Shown in pieces: positions 17,601 through 26,501 of a stretch of 64,000 bases of DNA. Source of the DNA: Roseivirga misakiensis. Lineage in GTDB: Bacteria > Bacteroidota > Bacteroidia > Cytophagales > Cyclobacteriaceae. Both the position numbers and the translations under genes were made by a program. The notes under the pieces are model-generated. The model searched no databases, was not told the origin of the DNA, and was given only the letters and a program-made list of their open reading frames with translations. Each line of letters opens with the position of its first letter. Position 1 is the stretch's first letter. Location: the NCBI RefSeq assembly GCF_001747105.1, contig NZ_MDGQ01000005.1:1178001-1242000 (forward strand), given 5' to 3'.

Positions 17601-18722
17601 ATGATCCACACAACTCTGAAGGCTCAAAGGCTACACGCAATGGATGCATTAAGGGCAATCATGATGCTACTCGGAGTGATACTCCATACAACAGAAATAT
17701 ATAGTCTTGGAGATGATCCATATTGGCCAAAAGACCCTACTTCAAGCCATAGGTCTATGAATTTCATTTTTGGCATCATTCATATCTTCAGAATGCCAAT
17801 ATTCTTTATGATCGCTGGATTCTTTGGTGCATTGCTTTATTTTGAAAAAGGGCCTCAAGCGATGTTAAAAAATAGAGTATCAAGAATTCTATTTCCTTTC
17901 ATTGTATTCTTGTTATTGATTCACCCGATAATCATTTCAGTTTGGAGATACACATCAACAATTTTCGATGTGAAAGTGGCAAGTGTCATGTCCACTTACA
18001 GTTTTTTACCTAGTATTACCTATCATTTGTGGTTTCTTTATTACCTAGTAATTATCACACTATTTGCACTGTTCATTGCCATATTCTTAAAGAAGCTGCC
18101 AAAATTCGCCAATAGGTTAGCCCTGACGATTGATTGGCTAATGAATAGGCGGTTAGTCTTCACGACCGTCTTTTCCGTACTGACTTTTCTAATGCTTGTA
18201 TGGATGTGGGATACCTGGATTACGACATCATTATCGTTTATTCCCAATGTCCCTGTCTTGGTGGCCTATAGTATGTTTTATGCTTTGGGCTGGGCACTTT
18301 TTAAATCAATGAATGTTCTTTATTCCTACATGAAGTACGACTGGTTGTTTACTATTTTAGCTGTAGTCATATTCTCTCTTAGGTTCTTTTTTAGGCCATA
18401 TGTTAGTGATGTCCTTTATGGTGCTATAAATGCCATAATCATATGGTTCTTTGTGTTTGGTATCATTGGTTTGTTTATCAGGTACGCCAGTCGGTATTCC
18501 TATAAAATGCGATATATATCGGACGCTTCTTATTGGGTTTATTTAGTCCACTTACCACTCGTTACCCTCTTTGCAGGATTAATTGCTCAACTCGCCGTTC
18601 CAGCCTTTATTAAATTTCTCATCGTAATAATGCTAACGAGCGGAGTATGTTTTGCTAGTTATCATTATTTGGTCAGAAGAACTTTTATTGGGAAGTTTCT
18701 GAATGGCAAAAAGTACAAGTAA
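17601..18722 (+). CDS. Membrane acyltransferase, OpgC/acyltransferase-3 type
   Basis: A 373-residue integral membrane protein with about ten hydrophobic segments. The opening RLHAMDALRAIMMLLGVILHT matches the start of acyltransferase-3 family proteins, with the conserved His in the first helix (GVILHTTE), and the RMPIFFMIAGFF motif in the second. The closest familiar type is the glucan modification protein OpgC/MdoC. Such enzymes move acyl groups across the inner membrane onto glucans, lipids or polysaccharides. It converges with the LytTR gene at 18730, leaving only seven bases between stops. The acceptor is unknown. Confidence 0.88.
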   Translation: MIHTTLKAQRLHAMDALRAIMMLLGVILHTTEIYSLGDDPYWPKDPTSSHRSMNFIFGIIHIFRMPIFFMIAGFFGALLYFEKGPQAMLKNRVSRILFPFIVFLLLIHPIIISVWRYTSTIFDVKVASVMSTYSFLPSITYHLWFLYYLVIITLFALFIAIFLKKLPKFANRLALTIDWLMNRRLVFTTVFSVLTFLMLVWMWDTWITTSLSFIPNVPVLVAYSMFYALGWALFKSMNVLYSYMKYDWLFTILAVVIFSLRFFFRPYVSDVLYGAINAIIIWFFVFGIIGLFIRYASRYSYKMRYISDASYWVYLVHLPLVTLFAGLIAQLAVPAFIKFLIVIMLTSGVCFASYHYLVRRTFIGKFLNGKKYK

Positions 18723-18729
18723 CTTATTA

Positions 18730-19614
18730 TTAGGCAATTTGAAGCTTTAGCCACTTTCGAAACTGTGCTGCCTTTGTTCTGCTGATAATGGTTGTCTTTG
18801 TTTGGTGCTTACTGTCAAGCATTGTGACTTCGACCTTACCGTATTCTAAAGACCTAGTACTCTTTACTACCGAGTGACTGATTATGGTTTGTCTATTAGC
18901 TCTAAAGAAGGAATCAGGATCGAGCTGCTTCATTAGTGTGTCTAAAGAATCGGAGTAGATTAAGTTCCGTCCTTCTTCAGTCTTGATTAAAATAGACCCT
19001 GATTCACTTGTCACGGTTCGAATGTTCTCTTGTTTCACAATGTGACTTGATTTACCTAGAGATATTTTTATTGGTTTTTTAAGTTGAATTGGATCTTCAT
19101 TGTTGGCTTTATGAGAATGTTTCCAGTCGTGATAAAAGAAGATTCCGATATCAATCATGGAGAATACGAGTGTCATCGAAATCATGCTAAGGTTGATGAC
19201 CATAAGCTCATCTATCTTGTAAAATCCACCATAGAATAGGTAGGTAACCCCGATTACAAGAATGTTCAGCAAGAGCATTAGAAATGCCATTTCTAATACC
19301 AATTGCCATCCTAACCTTTTTAAGATGCCTGACTTCCAAGGAATACGTTGATCTAGTTTTTTACTAATCCAACGGGTACCTTCCAACAATATAAAAGCGG
19401 CAATTATGGCATTTATATATTCTTCAAGACTGATCGATACCAAAGACCGTTGGTATTTGTAATCAAAGATTACGTTGACTAGTGTATTAGCTGTTATACC
19501 AAGCAAGAGAATGCTAATCCAGCGCCATTTGAAGAACTTAAATAGGCGTATACTTAAGCTTTTGGATTTTGATTTATATCTGTAAAAGGAGGAGCTAAGG
19601 GTCTTCGAAGTCAT
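18730..19614 (-). CDS. Membrane-anchored LytTR transcription regulator
   Basis: A 294-residue protein with four hydrophobic segments in the first ~165 residues and a C-terminal LytTR DNA-binding domain (about 190-292; landmarks QENIRTVTSESGSILIKTEEG and FFRANRQTIISHSVV). No kinase or receiver domain is present, so signal sensing must go through the membrane part or a partner. LytTR proteins bind direct-repeat sites in promoters. A perfect palindrome at 19632-19648 lies just upstream of the start codon and may be an autoregulatory site. It is the first of four LytTR regulators in the window. Confidence 0.9.
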   Translation of the reverse strand: MTSKTLSSSFYRYKSKSKSLSIRLFKFFKWRWISILLLGITANTLVNVIFDYKYQRSLVSISLEEYINAIIAAFILLEGTRWISKKLDQRIPWKSGILKRLGWQLVLEMAFLMLLLNILVIGVTYLFYGGFYKIDELMVINLSMISMTLVFSMIDIGIFFYHDWKHSHKANNEDPIQLKKPIKISLGKSSHIVKQENIRTVTSESGSILIKTEEGRNLIYSDSLDTLMKQLDPDSFFRANRQTIISHSVVKSTRSLEYGKVEVTMLDSKHQTKTTIISRTKAAQFRKWLKLQIA

Positions 19615-19631
19615 TTTTGATGATTACTGAA

Positions 19632-19648
19632 TTTTAGACTTTGTCTAA
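19632..19648. promoter_or_regulatory. Palindrome upstream of LytTR gene
   Basis: TTTAGAC-TTT-GTCTAAA, perfect 7-base arms with a 3-base centre, located 18-34 bases before the LytTR start codon. No T-run follows on the minus strand, so an operator is more likely than a terminator. Confidence 0.4.
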
Positions 19649-19737
19649 AGAGTCCATTAAAAATTAAAAGGATGCTTCAAAGAGGTAATTTGTTCTTTGA
19701 TTATTTCTTCGCATCAGAATGGTTCGCTTTTAGGGGT

Positions 19738-21312
19738 TTAATTACCCGATAATATGGATTGCGTTCCTGCAAAATCATTTGGGTTCACTTTTTTGAGGTT
19801 ACCACCAAAACCCTCATTTATCGTCTCAATTAACTGATTCGTGATTAACGCATTTCCTCGAGGATTTAGGTTGATTCCATCTGCCGAAAAAATCCCAAAT
19901 CTTCCAAGAATCGGTAGGAAAGGGGCTCCTTCCAATAATTCCCCATCGGCAGCTAAGTCTAGGAAATTATCCAAACCGCTAAAAAGTACGTCGAAATAGG
20001 CATTATAGTCAAACAAGACAAGTCTGCCATCTGATTGGGATACCACACTAGCGATCGCTTGGTTATATGCTTGAATTTGGGCTTCAATACGCTCTATGTC
20101 CTCTACTTTTAAATAATCTCTTTCTGTTAAGGCATTTGTTGGTAAATGACCTTTTGAATCACCGAGTTTGTATTCGTTTCGGTAGAAAATAATTTCGTCC
20201 CTAAACATTTGACGTACTCTTGGAAGTGGTTCTCCCTGATAAATTACATCTGGTAAATCATTGTCTTCGACAATAACGCCCCAAGTAAAAGGAGAATCTA
20301 GGTCGAAATGGATCCCTAATCGCCGTTCAGCGAACGGGATTTGCGGGTTGGCCAAGTAGAATTCTGTTTGTTTGCGATTGAACTCTACAGAAGCCGTTTT
20401 GGCTGTATTATAGGATGCCTTAGGAGCGCATGCGATATTCAAAGTGTTTGGAGTGCAGATATAGGGTGTTATGTCATAGTCCGACATATTAAAGAAAGGG
20501 TAGTTAAGAAAGGAAGGTATATTGAAAAGGACACCTTTGGCTTCACTGTTATTCGCTAGCAAAGCATCGGTCATTTCTGAGAGCTTTTGCTCGAAAAGGG
20601 CAGGGTCTAGCACATCTTCATAAGCCGATTGCATCAAATTAGTGCTGCTTTCATCGCCTTCGGCACCATTAAAAGCATACCCCATGAGTCCTTCGAAACC
20701 TAAATCGATCACAAAGAAGGAGGGAGACTCGTCAATAATTTGATCTAGGATGGAATTGTTTGAGTTGTTGAAGTAATCGGCTAGAAAAGGGTTTTCGGAC
20801 CGATTATTTTCAGTAAAATCTAGTAACTGAGCTTGTGGAAATGAGAAGTTTCGCAAAGAATCATTTTCGGGTAAATAACTATGTGTTTCTCCCTCAATAG
20901 GTTTTTGAATAAAGGTGGTGTCTGCGCTTGACGCATATTGAATTCTATAAGGCCCCATATCGCCCATTAAGTCGCTGTTTTCATAGATATTAAAACCAAT
21001 TTGGTTATCGCTTGTGGCAGAAAGGTCAATAGATAAATCATTCTTTAACAGGTTATTCATGAAGATTTGCGGAATGGAACGAAGGGATGTGTTCGGAACC
21101 AAAACACCATCAGTGATACCACTAAATGCCGATGAACCAATAAATACTACATTCGATAAGTCTGCAGTCTCAAAAGTAGGAAGCTCATCTTCAGGTACTA
21201 TTGGGAATTCGTAATTGCACGAACTGATCAACATAAAAGATAGTGCAAGGAGAAAAAATCTCCTCGCACTAATAGGTATGTGTGTGTATATGGTTCTTTT
21301 AGCGTTGTCCAT
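19738..21312 (-). CDS. SGNH/GDSL-like lipoprotein with degenerate active site
   Basis: A 524-residue lipoprotein read from the ATG at 21310-21312, giving a signal peptide and lipobox LISSC (Cys32). An in-frame Met 189 bases upstream would place ~60 residues inside the receptor coding frame and is unlikely. The first motif NVVFIGSSAFSGITDG (55-69) corresponds to the GDSL block with Ser61, and the last motif DGINLNPRGNAL (478-489) to block V, but the usual catalytic His (DxxH) is Asn481. It may have lost hydrolase activity or use other residues. It overlaps the TonB receptor gene by 14 bases, so it probably works with that receptor as a surface-bound partner. Confidence 0.82.
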   Translation of the reverse strand: MDNAKRTIYTHIPISARRFFLLALSFMLISSCNYEFPIVPEDELPTFETADLSNVVFIGSSAFSGITDGVLVPNTSLRSIPQIFMNNLLKNDLSIDLSATSDNQIGFNIYENSDLMGDMGPYRIQYASSADTTFIQKPIEGETHSYLPENDSLRNFSFPQAQLLDFTENNRSENPFLADYFNNSNNSILDQIIDESPSFFVIDLGFEGLMGYAFNGAEGDESSTNLMQSAYEDVLDPALFEQKLSEMTDALLANNSEAKGVLFNIPSFLNYPFFNMSDYDITPYICTPNTLNIACAPKASYNTAKTASVEFNRKQTEFYLANPQIPFAERRLGIHFDLDSPFTWGVIVEDNDLPDVIYQGEPLPRVRQMFRDEIIFYRNEYKLGDSKGHLPTNALTERDYLKVEDIERIEAQIQAYNQAIASVVSQSDGRLVLFDYNAYFDVLFSGLDNFLDLAADGELLEGAPFLPILGRFGIFSADGINLNPRGNALITNQLIETINEGFGGNLKKVNPNDFAGTQSILSGN

Positions 21313-24157
21313 AAGTAAACGATAGGTAGTAATATGAAGTAATTTCGGGGCTTCCGAAACTATTAAACTGCTGGTTGTTAAGCACATTATTGCCACCAAA
21401 ACGAACTTTCGATTTGATTTTTGGCAGGCTGTAAGTGAACTGAAAATCGAGCGTATTAAAGCCAGGTACAGTCCCATCGGCAAAAGAACTTTCCCATTCA
21501 AAAGCCGATCGAAATCTCCATGAAATCTGAGCGCCTAAGCGTTCACTCATTTTATCATTTCCCAAGGTCATATTTAGCTTAAATGGAGGTGTGTTAAAAC
21601 CCGGAGTTAACGGATCATCATTCTGTTGAAGAATGTTGGCGAACGTCATGTTAATCGCGAAGTTGGTCCCCTGGTCGCTGGTTACGTCATAAACAAGCTC
21701 CAGTCCTTGAGTAATAATGGCACTTTCAGCATTGTCACTAACAAAGAATCGAGTGCTACTGCCGGGGTTATTCGCTTGCTCTAAGGCAAGTTGCAAGTCA
21801 ATTGATGGACTCGTTCTAGGCTTGACTACACGCGTAGTACCGATGAAATTCCTGTAGTGATTGATGTAATAGATAACCTCGAATAACCTTTTATCTTCAA
21901 CAAGCGCTCGGTACCCTAGCTCAAGACTCGTGATTCTTTCGGGTTTTATTCCTCTGAATTTATCGTCCCTAATGATTCCCCTTTCTAGAATATCTAAGTT
22001 TTCCAGCCTGATCGCGTTTATATTCAAAGGGCCAGATCCAAAGCGGGTATCATCATTAGAGATGTCTTGAACGGTATTATTAAACTCATCTAAGGCACTA
22101 ATTAGGAAAGCGTTTCCTTGGAGGTCGTATTGATCTACTACAGGTTCCAATCCGCCTACTAATACTAAATCACCGATGTTTTGATTGAAGAATTGCTCTC
22201 TTACGTTCGGTATTCTCAAACCAGTTTGAATTGACCCTCTGAAAAAAGTATTTGGCTTGATTTCCTTTACGAGAGACAGTCGCTGAGTACTAACCACATT
22301 AAAGTTTTCGTTTTTGTCGATTCTACCAGAGATAGTGGCTTCTAGTTGATCGTTTATTACTCGAGTAGCCTCTACAAAAAGTCCTGCTTCGAAATTAGTC
22401 ACGTCGTTGCCAATGGAGTCGGTAAAGATGGTGCCATTAGATTCTGGATCATAAAGACGGGCATTTATACCCATTTCGAAATCTTGGAAATAGTCTTTAC
22501 CAACTGAAATTTTGGCACTCGATTCGAAATGATAGAGCTTGGAGTGGTCAAAAATTTTAGCGCCAAAATCAGGGTCTTGAGAGTTTATGATGACGAGTCT
22601 TAAAGAATCAAATTCTGGTGTACCCGCCTCAAATCGGTTCAAGAATGTTCCTCTTGGAAAAGCTGTATCTGCTGTCCGTCTAGATACCGTGATTCCACGA
22701 CCGGCTCGATTGAGTAGAAAATATTGGTTGAACCAATCTTCATTTGGTTTGGCTGCTTCTACGATACTTTCACCGAGTTTACCTACGTTGTAACTGTCGC
22801 CAGAATTTTGGCCTGTGGTATAGGCCCGTATATTGAACTTCTCATTAGTAACTTCTAATTTGTGCTGATAGATAGCGAAATCCCGGAGAGCGATTCTGTC
22901 ATCTCCAGTAATCATGGCAGATGCCCGTCCGTAGTAGGAGGCTGCCACAAGCTCAGTTTTCGGCGAAAGTTTCACGTGAAGTGCCCCGTTAAACTTGAGG
23001 TTTTCAACCCCGTAATCTACAAGCTGACCTTCTTCATACCCTTGACGAGTTACCTGATATACGGTGTCCCGCTCAGACGGTATAGGCAGTGCAGAATCAA
23101 AATCTATACCGTTGAAAGATCTGGGTAATACCATTGTGGCAGCACGGTCATCACCATAAACATTCACACCGTTAATCCCTTGATTTCTTAAGGAGTGGGT
23201 TCTTTCAAATGAGTCACCAGGTCCAATGTTGTCGTAGTTGTCAGCTACAAAATCAACACCGCCTAACCTAGATCCATTAATCTTAAAGGCGACCTTATCA
23301 TTTATCGCTTTGGCATATCGTACGGATATATCATGAATAAACTCATTGCCGATGGTGAAAAATCTAGTGTCAAATTCCTCCGATGCAATAGTAGCGCCTT
23401 TGACTGTAAAGCTCAATCCTTGATAATCGAAAGGATTCTTTGTGGTCATTAAAAGTACCCCGTTAAAGGCACCCGGGCCATATTTTGAAGTAGTAGGGCC
23501 TGGGATTAGTTCTAAGAGTTCTACATCAAGGCTGTTTGGCCCAACTATATTGGACAGTGAAAAACCTAGGCCAGGAGCTTGAGTGTCCATGCCATCGGTG
23601 AATTGCTTGAACCTAAGATTGGTTGTGGAGTTGAAGCCACGAGCATTGACAGAGTTTATGATAATACTTTGTGTGGCTACATCGACACCTTTCAAGTTGA
23701 TCACTGCATCATAAAAATTGAATGATGCCGTATTTTTGATATCCGAGATGTCGAGTTTTTCAATTTGAATAGGTGATTTTAGTTCCTCTTGCGTGACTTT
23801 TTCGGCGGAAACGACGAAATCCTCTAGTTTAATGGCTTCAGGTTGAAGTTCTATGATCAGATTTGTCGTTGGTTTATCGATCTTCACCTTTTTTGAAATG
23901 TACCCAACGGCAGTTACCTCAAGTTCAACAGGAAAGGTTTTCATTGCTAAAAAGAACTCACCTTTTTCATTGGCAGATACCCCAAATGATGTCCTTCTAT
24001 AAGCCTGGCCTATAAGTTTTATATTCGCAAAAGCTACCGGCTTACTGGTCTTTTCTTGGACAACTTTTCCCGCTACAGTTTGAGAGACTGCGGATTGATA
24101 TGCGAACAAGAAAAGTAGTGTACCGAAAAAGCTAAAGCGATTGAGGTTGAAGATCAC
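21299..24157 (-). CDS. TonB-dependent receptor
   Basis: A 952-residue outer-membrane receptor starting with GTG at 24155-24157. After the signal peptide (to about VSQ, 26) comes a carboxypeptidase-regulatory beta-sandwich (TVAGKVVQEKTSKPVAFANI, about 27-110). The plug domain (about 120-245, including SVNARGFNSTTNLRFKQFTD) and a large beta-barrel follow, ending in an aromatic strand pattern YYLSFTYGQR. The barrel is followed without a gap by the SGNH-like lipoprotein gene, an arrangement like a receptor with a surface lid or ligand-processing partner. A role in lipid or ester-substrate uptake is possible but not shown. Confidence 0.92.
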   Translation of the reverse strand: MIFNLNRFSFFGTLLFLFAYQSAVSQTVAGKVVQEKTSKPVAFANIKLIGQAYRRTSFGVSANEKGEFFLAMKTFPVELEVTAVGYISKKVKIDKPTTNLIIELQPEAIKLEDFVVSAEKVTQEELKSPIQIEKLDISDIKNTASFNFYDAVINLKGVDVATQSIIINSVNARGFNSTTNLRFKQFTDGMDTQAPGLGFSLSNIVGPNSLDVELLELIPGPTTSKYGPGAFNGVLLMTTKNPFDYQGLSFTVKGATIASEEFDTRFFTIGNEFIHDISVRYAKAINDKVAFKINGSRLGGVDFVADNYDNIGPGDSFERTHSLRNQGINGVNVYGDDRAATMVLPRSFNGIDFDSALPIPSERDTVYQVTRQGYEEGQLVDYGVENLKFNGALHVKLSPKTELVAASYYGRASAMITGDDRIALRDFAIYQHKLEVTNEKFNIRAYTTGQNSGDSYNVGKLGESIVEAAKPNEDWFNQYFLLNRAGRGITVSRRTADTAFPRGTFLNRFEAGTPEFDSLRLVIINSQDPDFGAKIFDHSKLYHFESSAKISVGKDYFQDFEMGINARLYDPESNGTIFTDSIGNDVTNFEAGLFVEATRVINDQLEATISGRIDKNENFNVVSTQRLSLVKEIKPNTFFRGSIQTGLRIPNVREQFFNQNIGDLVLVGGLEPVVDQYDLQGNAFLISALDEFNNTVQDISNDDTRFGSGPLNINAIRLENLDILERGIIRDDKFRGIKPERITSLELGYRALVEDKRLFEVIYYINHYRNFIGTTRVVKPRTSPSIDLQLALEQANNPGSSTRFFVSDNAESAIITQGLELVYDVTSDQGTNFAINMTFANILQQNDDPLTPGFNTPPFKLNMTLGNDKMSERLGAQISWRFRSAFEWESSFADGTVPGFNTLDFQFTYSLPKIKSKVRFGGNNVLNNQQFNSFGSPEITSYYYLSFTYGQR

Positions 24158-24632
24158 TTGTTTTGGTTTTTGGTTGATTTAGCATTTAAATGCCAAATAG
24201 GTAACGAACCAAACAATCAAAGAAACAGTTGTAAGTCCGTTTAAACTAGGTATGTCCCCTTTGTTAGATTTTAACGGATTGACCTGTAGTGTGCCAATTG
24301 GTTATTAATTTGATATATACTCCAAGTCTATGTGCGCCTGACCATACCTTCGTTTTAGTACCTTAAATGTCGCTAAGACAAATTTTAAGGAAAATTTGGA
24401 GCATTACATCTCATGTTCTAGCAGAGTTCATTTTAATGTCAGCAGATAACTAGTATTCCATTTTATTACTGTATTCATGTGGTGTGATATGACTTCTCGA
24501 ATGGGGCATGTCACCCAAAAATAATTTTAGTAACTCGAAATGTTCCGGTCGATTTAGCTAATTCTACTGTCTGTTGTGGGCATCACGTGAGAAGAAAAAC
24601 AGGGTGAGGTATGATGAAGAACTTTTGCAAAC
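24158..24632. other. Intergenic region, no gene seen
   Basis: About 475 bases between the receptor start and the tRNA-Asp terminator. I see no convincing gene, repeat or hairpin. It should contain the receptor promoter on the minus strand, but no good CAAAnnTA (reverse of TAnnTTTG) with proper spacing was found near 24160-24300. Confidence 0.4.
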
Positions 24633-24659
24633 AAAAAAGCCCCAGATTTCTCTGAGGCT
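24633..24659 (-). terminator. Intrinsic terminator of tRNA-Asp
   Basis: On the minus strand, arms AGCCTCAGA and TCTGGGGCT pair over nine bases (one G-U) around a GAAA loop, followed by six T. It sits 6 bases after the tRNA 3' end. Confidence 0.9.
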
Positions 24660-24664
24660 TCAAG

Positions 24665-24738
24665 CGGAACGGACGGGACTCGAACCCGCGACCTCCTGCG
24701 TGACAGGCAGGCATTCTAACCAGCTGAACTACCGCTCC
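24665..24738 (-). tRNA. tRNA-Asp (anticodon GTC)
   Basis: Read on the minus strand, a 74-base cloverleaf: acceptor GGAGCGG/CCGTTCC with one G-U pair, D arm GTTCAGCTGGTTAGAAT, anticodon stem CCTGC/GCAGG around CTGTCAC giving anticodon GTC, T arm GCGGG-TTCGAGT-CCCGT, discriminator G. The 3' CCA is not encoded. A promoter with matching -33 and -7 boxes lies upstream and a terminator follows directly. Confidence 0.97.
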
Positions 24739-24775
24739 AAAATGTCTTTTATTGTCCCTTTCGTTTAAGGTGATG

Positions 24776-24806
24776 CAAAAGTAATATGCTTGTTTTGAAT
24801 TGCAAG
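24776..24806 (-). promoter_or_regulatory. Bacteroidota-type promoter of tRNA-Asp
   Basis: On the minus strand, TTG at 24805-24803 and TACTTTTG at 24783-24776 match the -33 and -7 boxes (TTTG / TAnnTTTG) with a 19-base spacer. Transcription would start near 24769, leaving a ~30-base leader before the tRNA. Confidence 0.6.
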
Positions 24807-24897
24807 CTTCAGACTAAACTTTTTGCGTCATTTTTATTCAAAAATTTTCCGCTTTAAAGTGTTCGTTTTGTAAGGTCCTTTAAATAAGACATTTAAT

Positions 24898-25518
24898 CTA
24901 CTTGCGAATCTTAAAGGTAACGGTATAAAGTCTGTGACTGATCTCCAGTTCACTTAATCGGCCATTGGCGAATGTATGTAACTCCTTCTTGCCGTCATGT
25001 TCAAAGTAAAACGTCTGATCATTATTATTTACAATATCAAGCATAATGCCTGTTGCCAAGGCATAAGTCTTCTGTTTCCCAACGGGTGTTTCAAAATAGT
25101 AATAATCGGCACCTACTATACTTTCTAAGGGGAGGGACGATTCTTTTCCATCTTTATTGATGACATACTTCCCATCTTTAAAAACAGTGTGTACCGATGA
25201 CTTCAAATGTCCGTTAGTATGCGACGTTGCTTCACCAATAATCAGTTTGTTATCCATATAGGTAGACTCACTTACAAAATCCACTGTAATCTTGACTAGC
25301 ATATGAGCTTCAATATGCGTTTTGACGGAGATTTTGGTGCTTTCGTCATTTACTTCTCTAGAAACTACCATTTCCCCAACTTTATGGCCACGTATATACG
25401 CGTCATAAGTTAAGTTTTGACTGTAGGCTGTGAATGTGAGCGTAGATAAGATCAATACGCAATTGATTTGAACCAAGAGTTTGATCATCTTTGAGAATAC
25501 AGAAGTTTTTAATGTCAT
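24898..25518 (-). CDS. DUF6134-like exported protein
   Basis: A 206-residue protein, or 196 if the ATG at 25486-25488 is used, which puts the signal peptide (MIKLLVQINCVLILSTLTF...AYSQ) exactly at the N-terminus and is preferred. The mature part is beta-rich: LTYDAYIRGHKVGEMVVSRE, then alternating strands ending ISHRLYTVTFKIRK. The spacing and the G-H-K-V-G-E opening resemble the DUF6134 family of Bacteroidota. Function is unknown. The gene is back to back with the GNAT gene; with the longer start the two start codons share bases (CATG at 25516-25519). Confidence 0.75.
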   Translation of the reverse strand: MTLKTSVFSKMIKLLVQINCVLILSTLTFTAYSQNLTYDAYIRGHKVGEMVVSREVNDESTKISVKTHIEAHMLVKITVDFVSESTYMDNKLIIGEATSHTNGHLKSSVHTVFKDGKYVINKDGKESSLPLESIVGADYYYFETPVGKQKTYALATGIMLDIVNNNDQTFYFEHDGKKELHTFANGRLSELEISHRLYTVTFKIRK

Positions 25519-25801
25519 GGATTACAATATACTCGAGAAAGAAAGTGAAACCAAAGGGAGTTTCTACATTGAAGAGAATGGCGATATTTTAGCCGAAATG
25601 ACCTACTCTAAAGCTGGCGAAGAGCGAATTATTATTGATCATACAGAAGTAAGTGAAAAATTAAGAGGTAAAGGGGCAGGCGTGCAATTGGTGGAATATG
25701 CTGTGGACTTTGTACGAAAGAAGGGCATTAAGTTACTTCCATTATGTCCTTTTGCTAAAGCTACACTTTTGCGACACCCAGAATGGAAAGATGTATGGTA
25801 A
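25517..25801 (+). CDS. Small GNAT acetyltransferase (YjdJ/Acetyltransf_CG type)
   Basis: A 94-residue single-domain N-acetyltransferase of the short GNAT family typified by PF14542. The acetyl-CoA loop is visible as RGKGAGVQLVEYAVDFVRK, and the C-terminal LPLCPFAKATLLRHPEW segment is characteristic. The start MDYNILEKESE at 25517 gives the family length; an upstream TTG/ATT region at 25481 would extend into the neighbouring gene. It diverges from the DUF6134-like gene and is closed by a symmetrical hairpin at 25816-25842. Confidence 0.9.
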   Translation: MDYNILEKESETKGSFYIEENGDILAEMTYSKAGEERIIIDHTEVSEKLRGKGAGVQLVEYAVDFVRKKGIKLLPLCPFAKATLLRHPEWKDVW

Positions 25802-25815
25802 TGTTAGATATTTAG

Positions 25816-25842
25816 AAGGCAGAAATATAGAATTTCTGCCTT
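25816..25842. terminator. Bidirectional terminator hairpin
   Basis: Perfect 11-base arms AAGGCAGAAAT and ATTTCTGCCTT around a five-base loop, between the convergent GNAT and CBS genes. A T-rich stretch follows on the plus strand. Confidence 0.85.
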
Positions 25843-25863
25843 TATTATTTTGAAGCTAAATGA

Positions 25864-26322
25864 TTACCAAGTAGATGTTTTCATGTCTCTGGTAGCTTTG
25901 AGGATATCTCTTCTGCTCACTTGTCCAACAAGTTTCCCATTTACGTCTACTACAGGGAAGCGTCTAAAATGCGTTCTTAAAAACTTAGAAGCCACGTCTA
26001 AAACATCTGCAGTAATCGGAACAGTAGAAACCCCAGCACTCATATAGTTTGAGACGTTGATTCGACCATGAGGTAAATTGTGATAAGCCTCATCCACTAA
26101 GATTTTTAAACAGTCAATCTCAGATAAAATGCCAAGTATTTTTCCGTTATGATCGACTACTGGAGCACCTGATATTCTCAACTCAAGAAAGGTGTCCATG
26201 GCATCGGCAATGCTCTGATCTGGACTAAAAGTGATTACGTCTGAAGTCATATAGTCAGTAACTGGACGGTATTGGTGGACTGATTTGGTGGGTTCTGCTG
26301 CTTTTACGCCTGTAAAGTTCAT
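25864..26322 (-). CDS. Two-CBS-domain protein
   Basis: A 152-residue cytoplasmic protein made of a CBS pair (about 20-80 and 88-148). Typical features are DYMTSDVITFSPDQSIADAM, RISGAPVVDHNGKILGILSE, YMSAGVSTVPITADVLDVA and RRFPVVDVNGKLVGQVSRRD. CBS pairs bind adenine nucleotides or S-adenosylmethionine and act as energy or ligand sensors. No effector domain is attached, so it likely regulates a partner in trans. Upstream is a long gap before the TonB receptor at 26502. Confidence 0.92.
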   Translation of the reverse strand: MNFTGVKAAEPTKSVHQYRPVTDYMTSDVITFSPDQSIADAMDTFLELRISGAPVVDHNGKILGILSEIDCLKILVDEAYHNLPHGRINVSNYMSAGVSTVPITADVLDVASKFLRTHFRRFPVVDVNGKLVGQVSRRDILKATRDMKTSTW

Positions 26323-26460
26323 GTGAATAAATTTTAAGTCTAAAAAATGGGTGAAAGGGCATAGAAATTACGGATATAATTTATAAGATCAAAACAAAAT
26401 ATTGCGTAATAATTATTAGACAGAATAATAAATTACAGAATATAGGTTGTGTAGAATATT

Positions 26461-26491
26461 AGGCCACTCCATTATAAAGGGGGAGTGGCCT
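26461..26491. terminator. Hairpin after TonB receptor gene
   Basis: Ten-base arms AGGCCACTCC (26461-26470) and GGAGTGGCCT (26482-26491) directly after the stop of the receptor gene on the minus strand. The following bases are A/T rich without a pure T-run, so termination is likely but not certain. Confidence 0.65.
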
Positions 26492-26501
26492 AATCAATAA
26501 T

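Noticed and set aside
21313-21501. N-terminal extension of the SGNH-like lipoprotein
   Set aside because: It would overlap the receptor coding frame and bury the signal peptide; the ATG at 21310-21312 gives a normal lipoprotein start.
24574-24768. 64-residue plus-strand open frame over the tRNA-Asp gene
   Set aside because: It is the antisense translation of the tRNA (the ERTGLEPATSC-type peptide is a well-known artefact).
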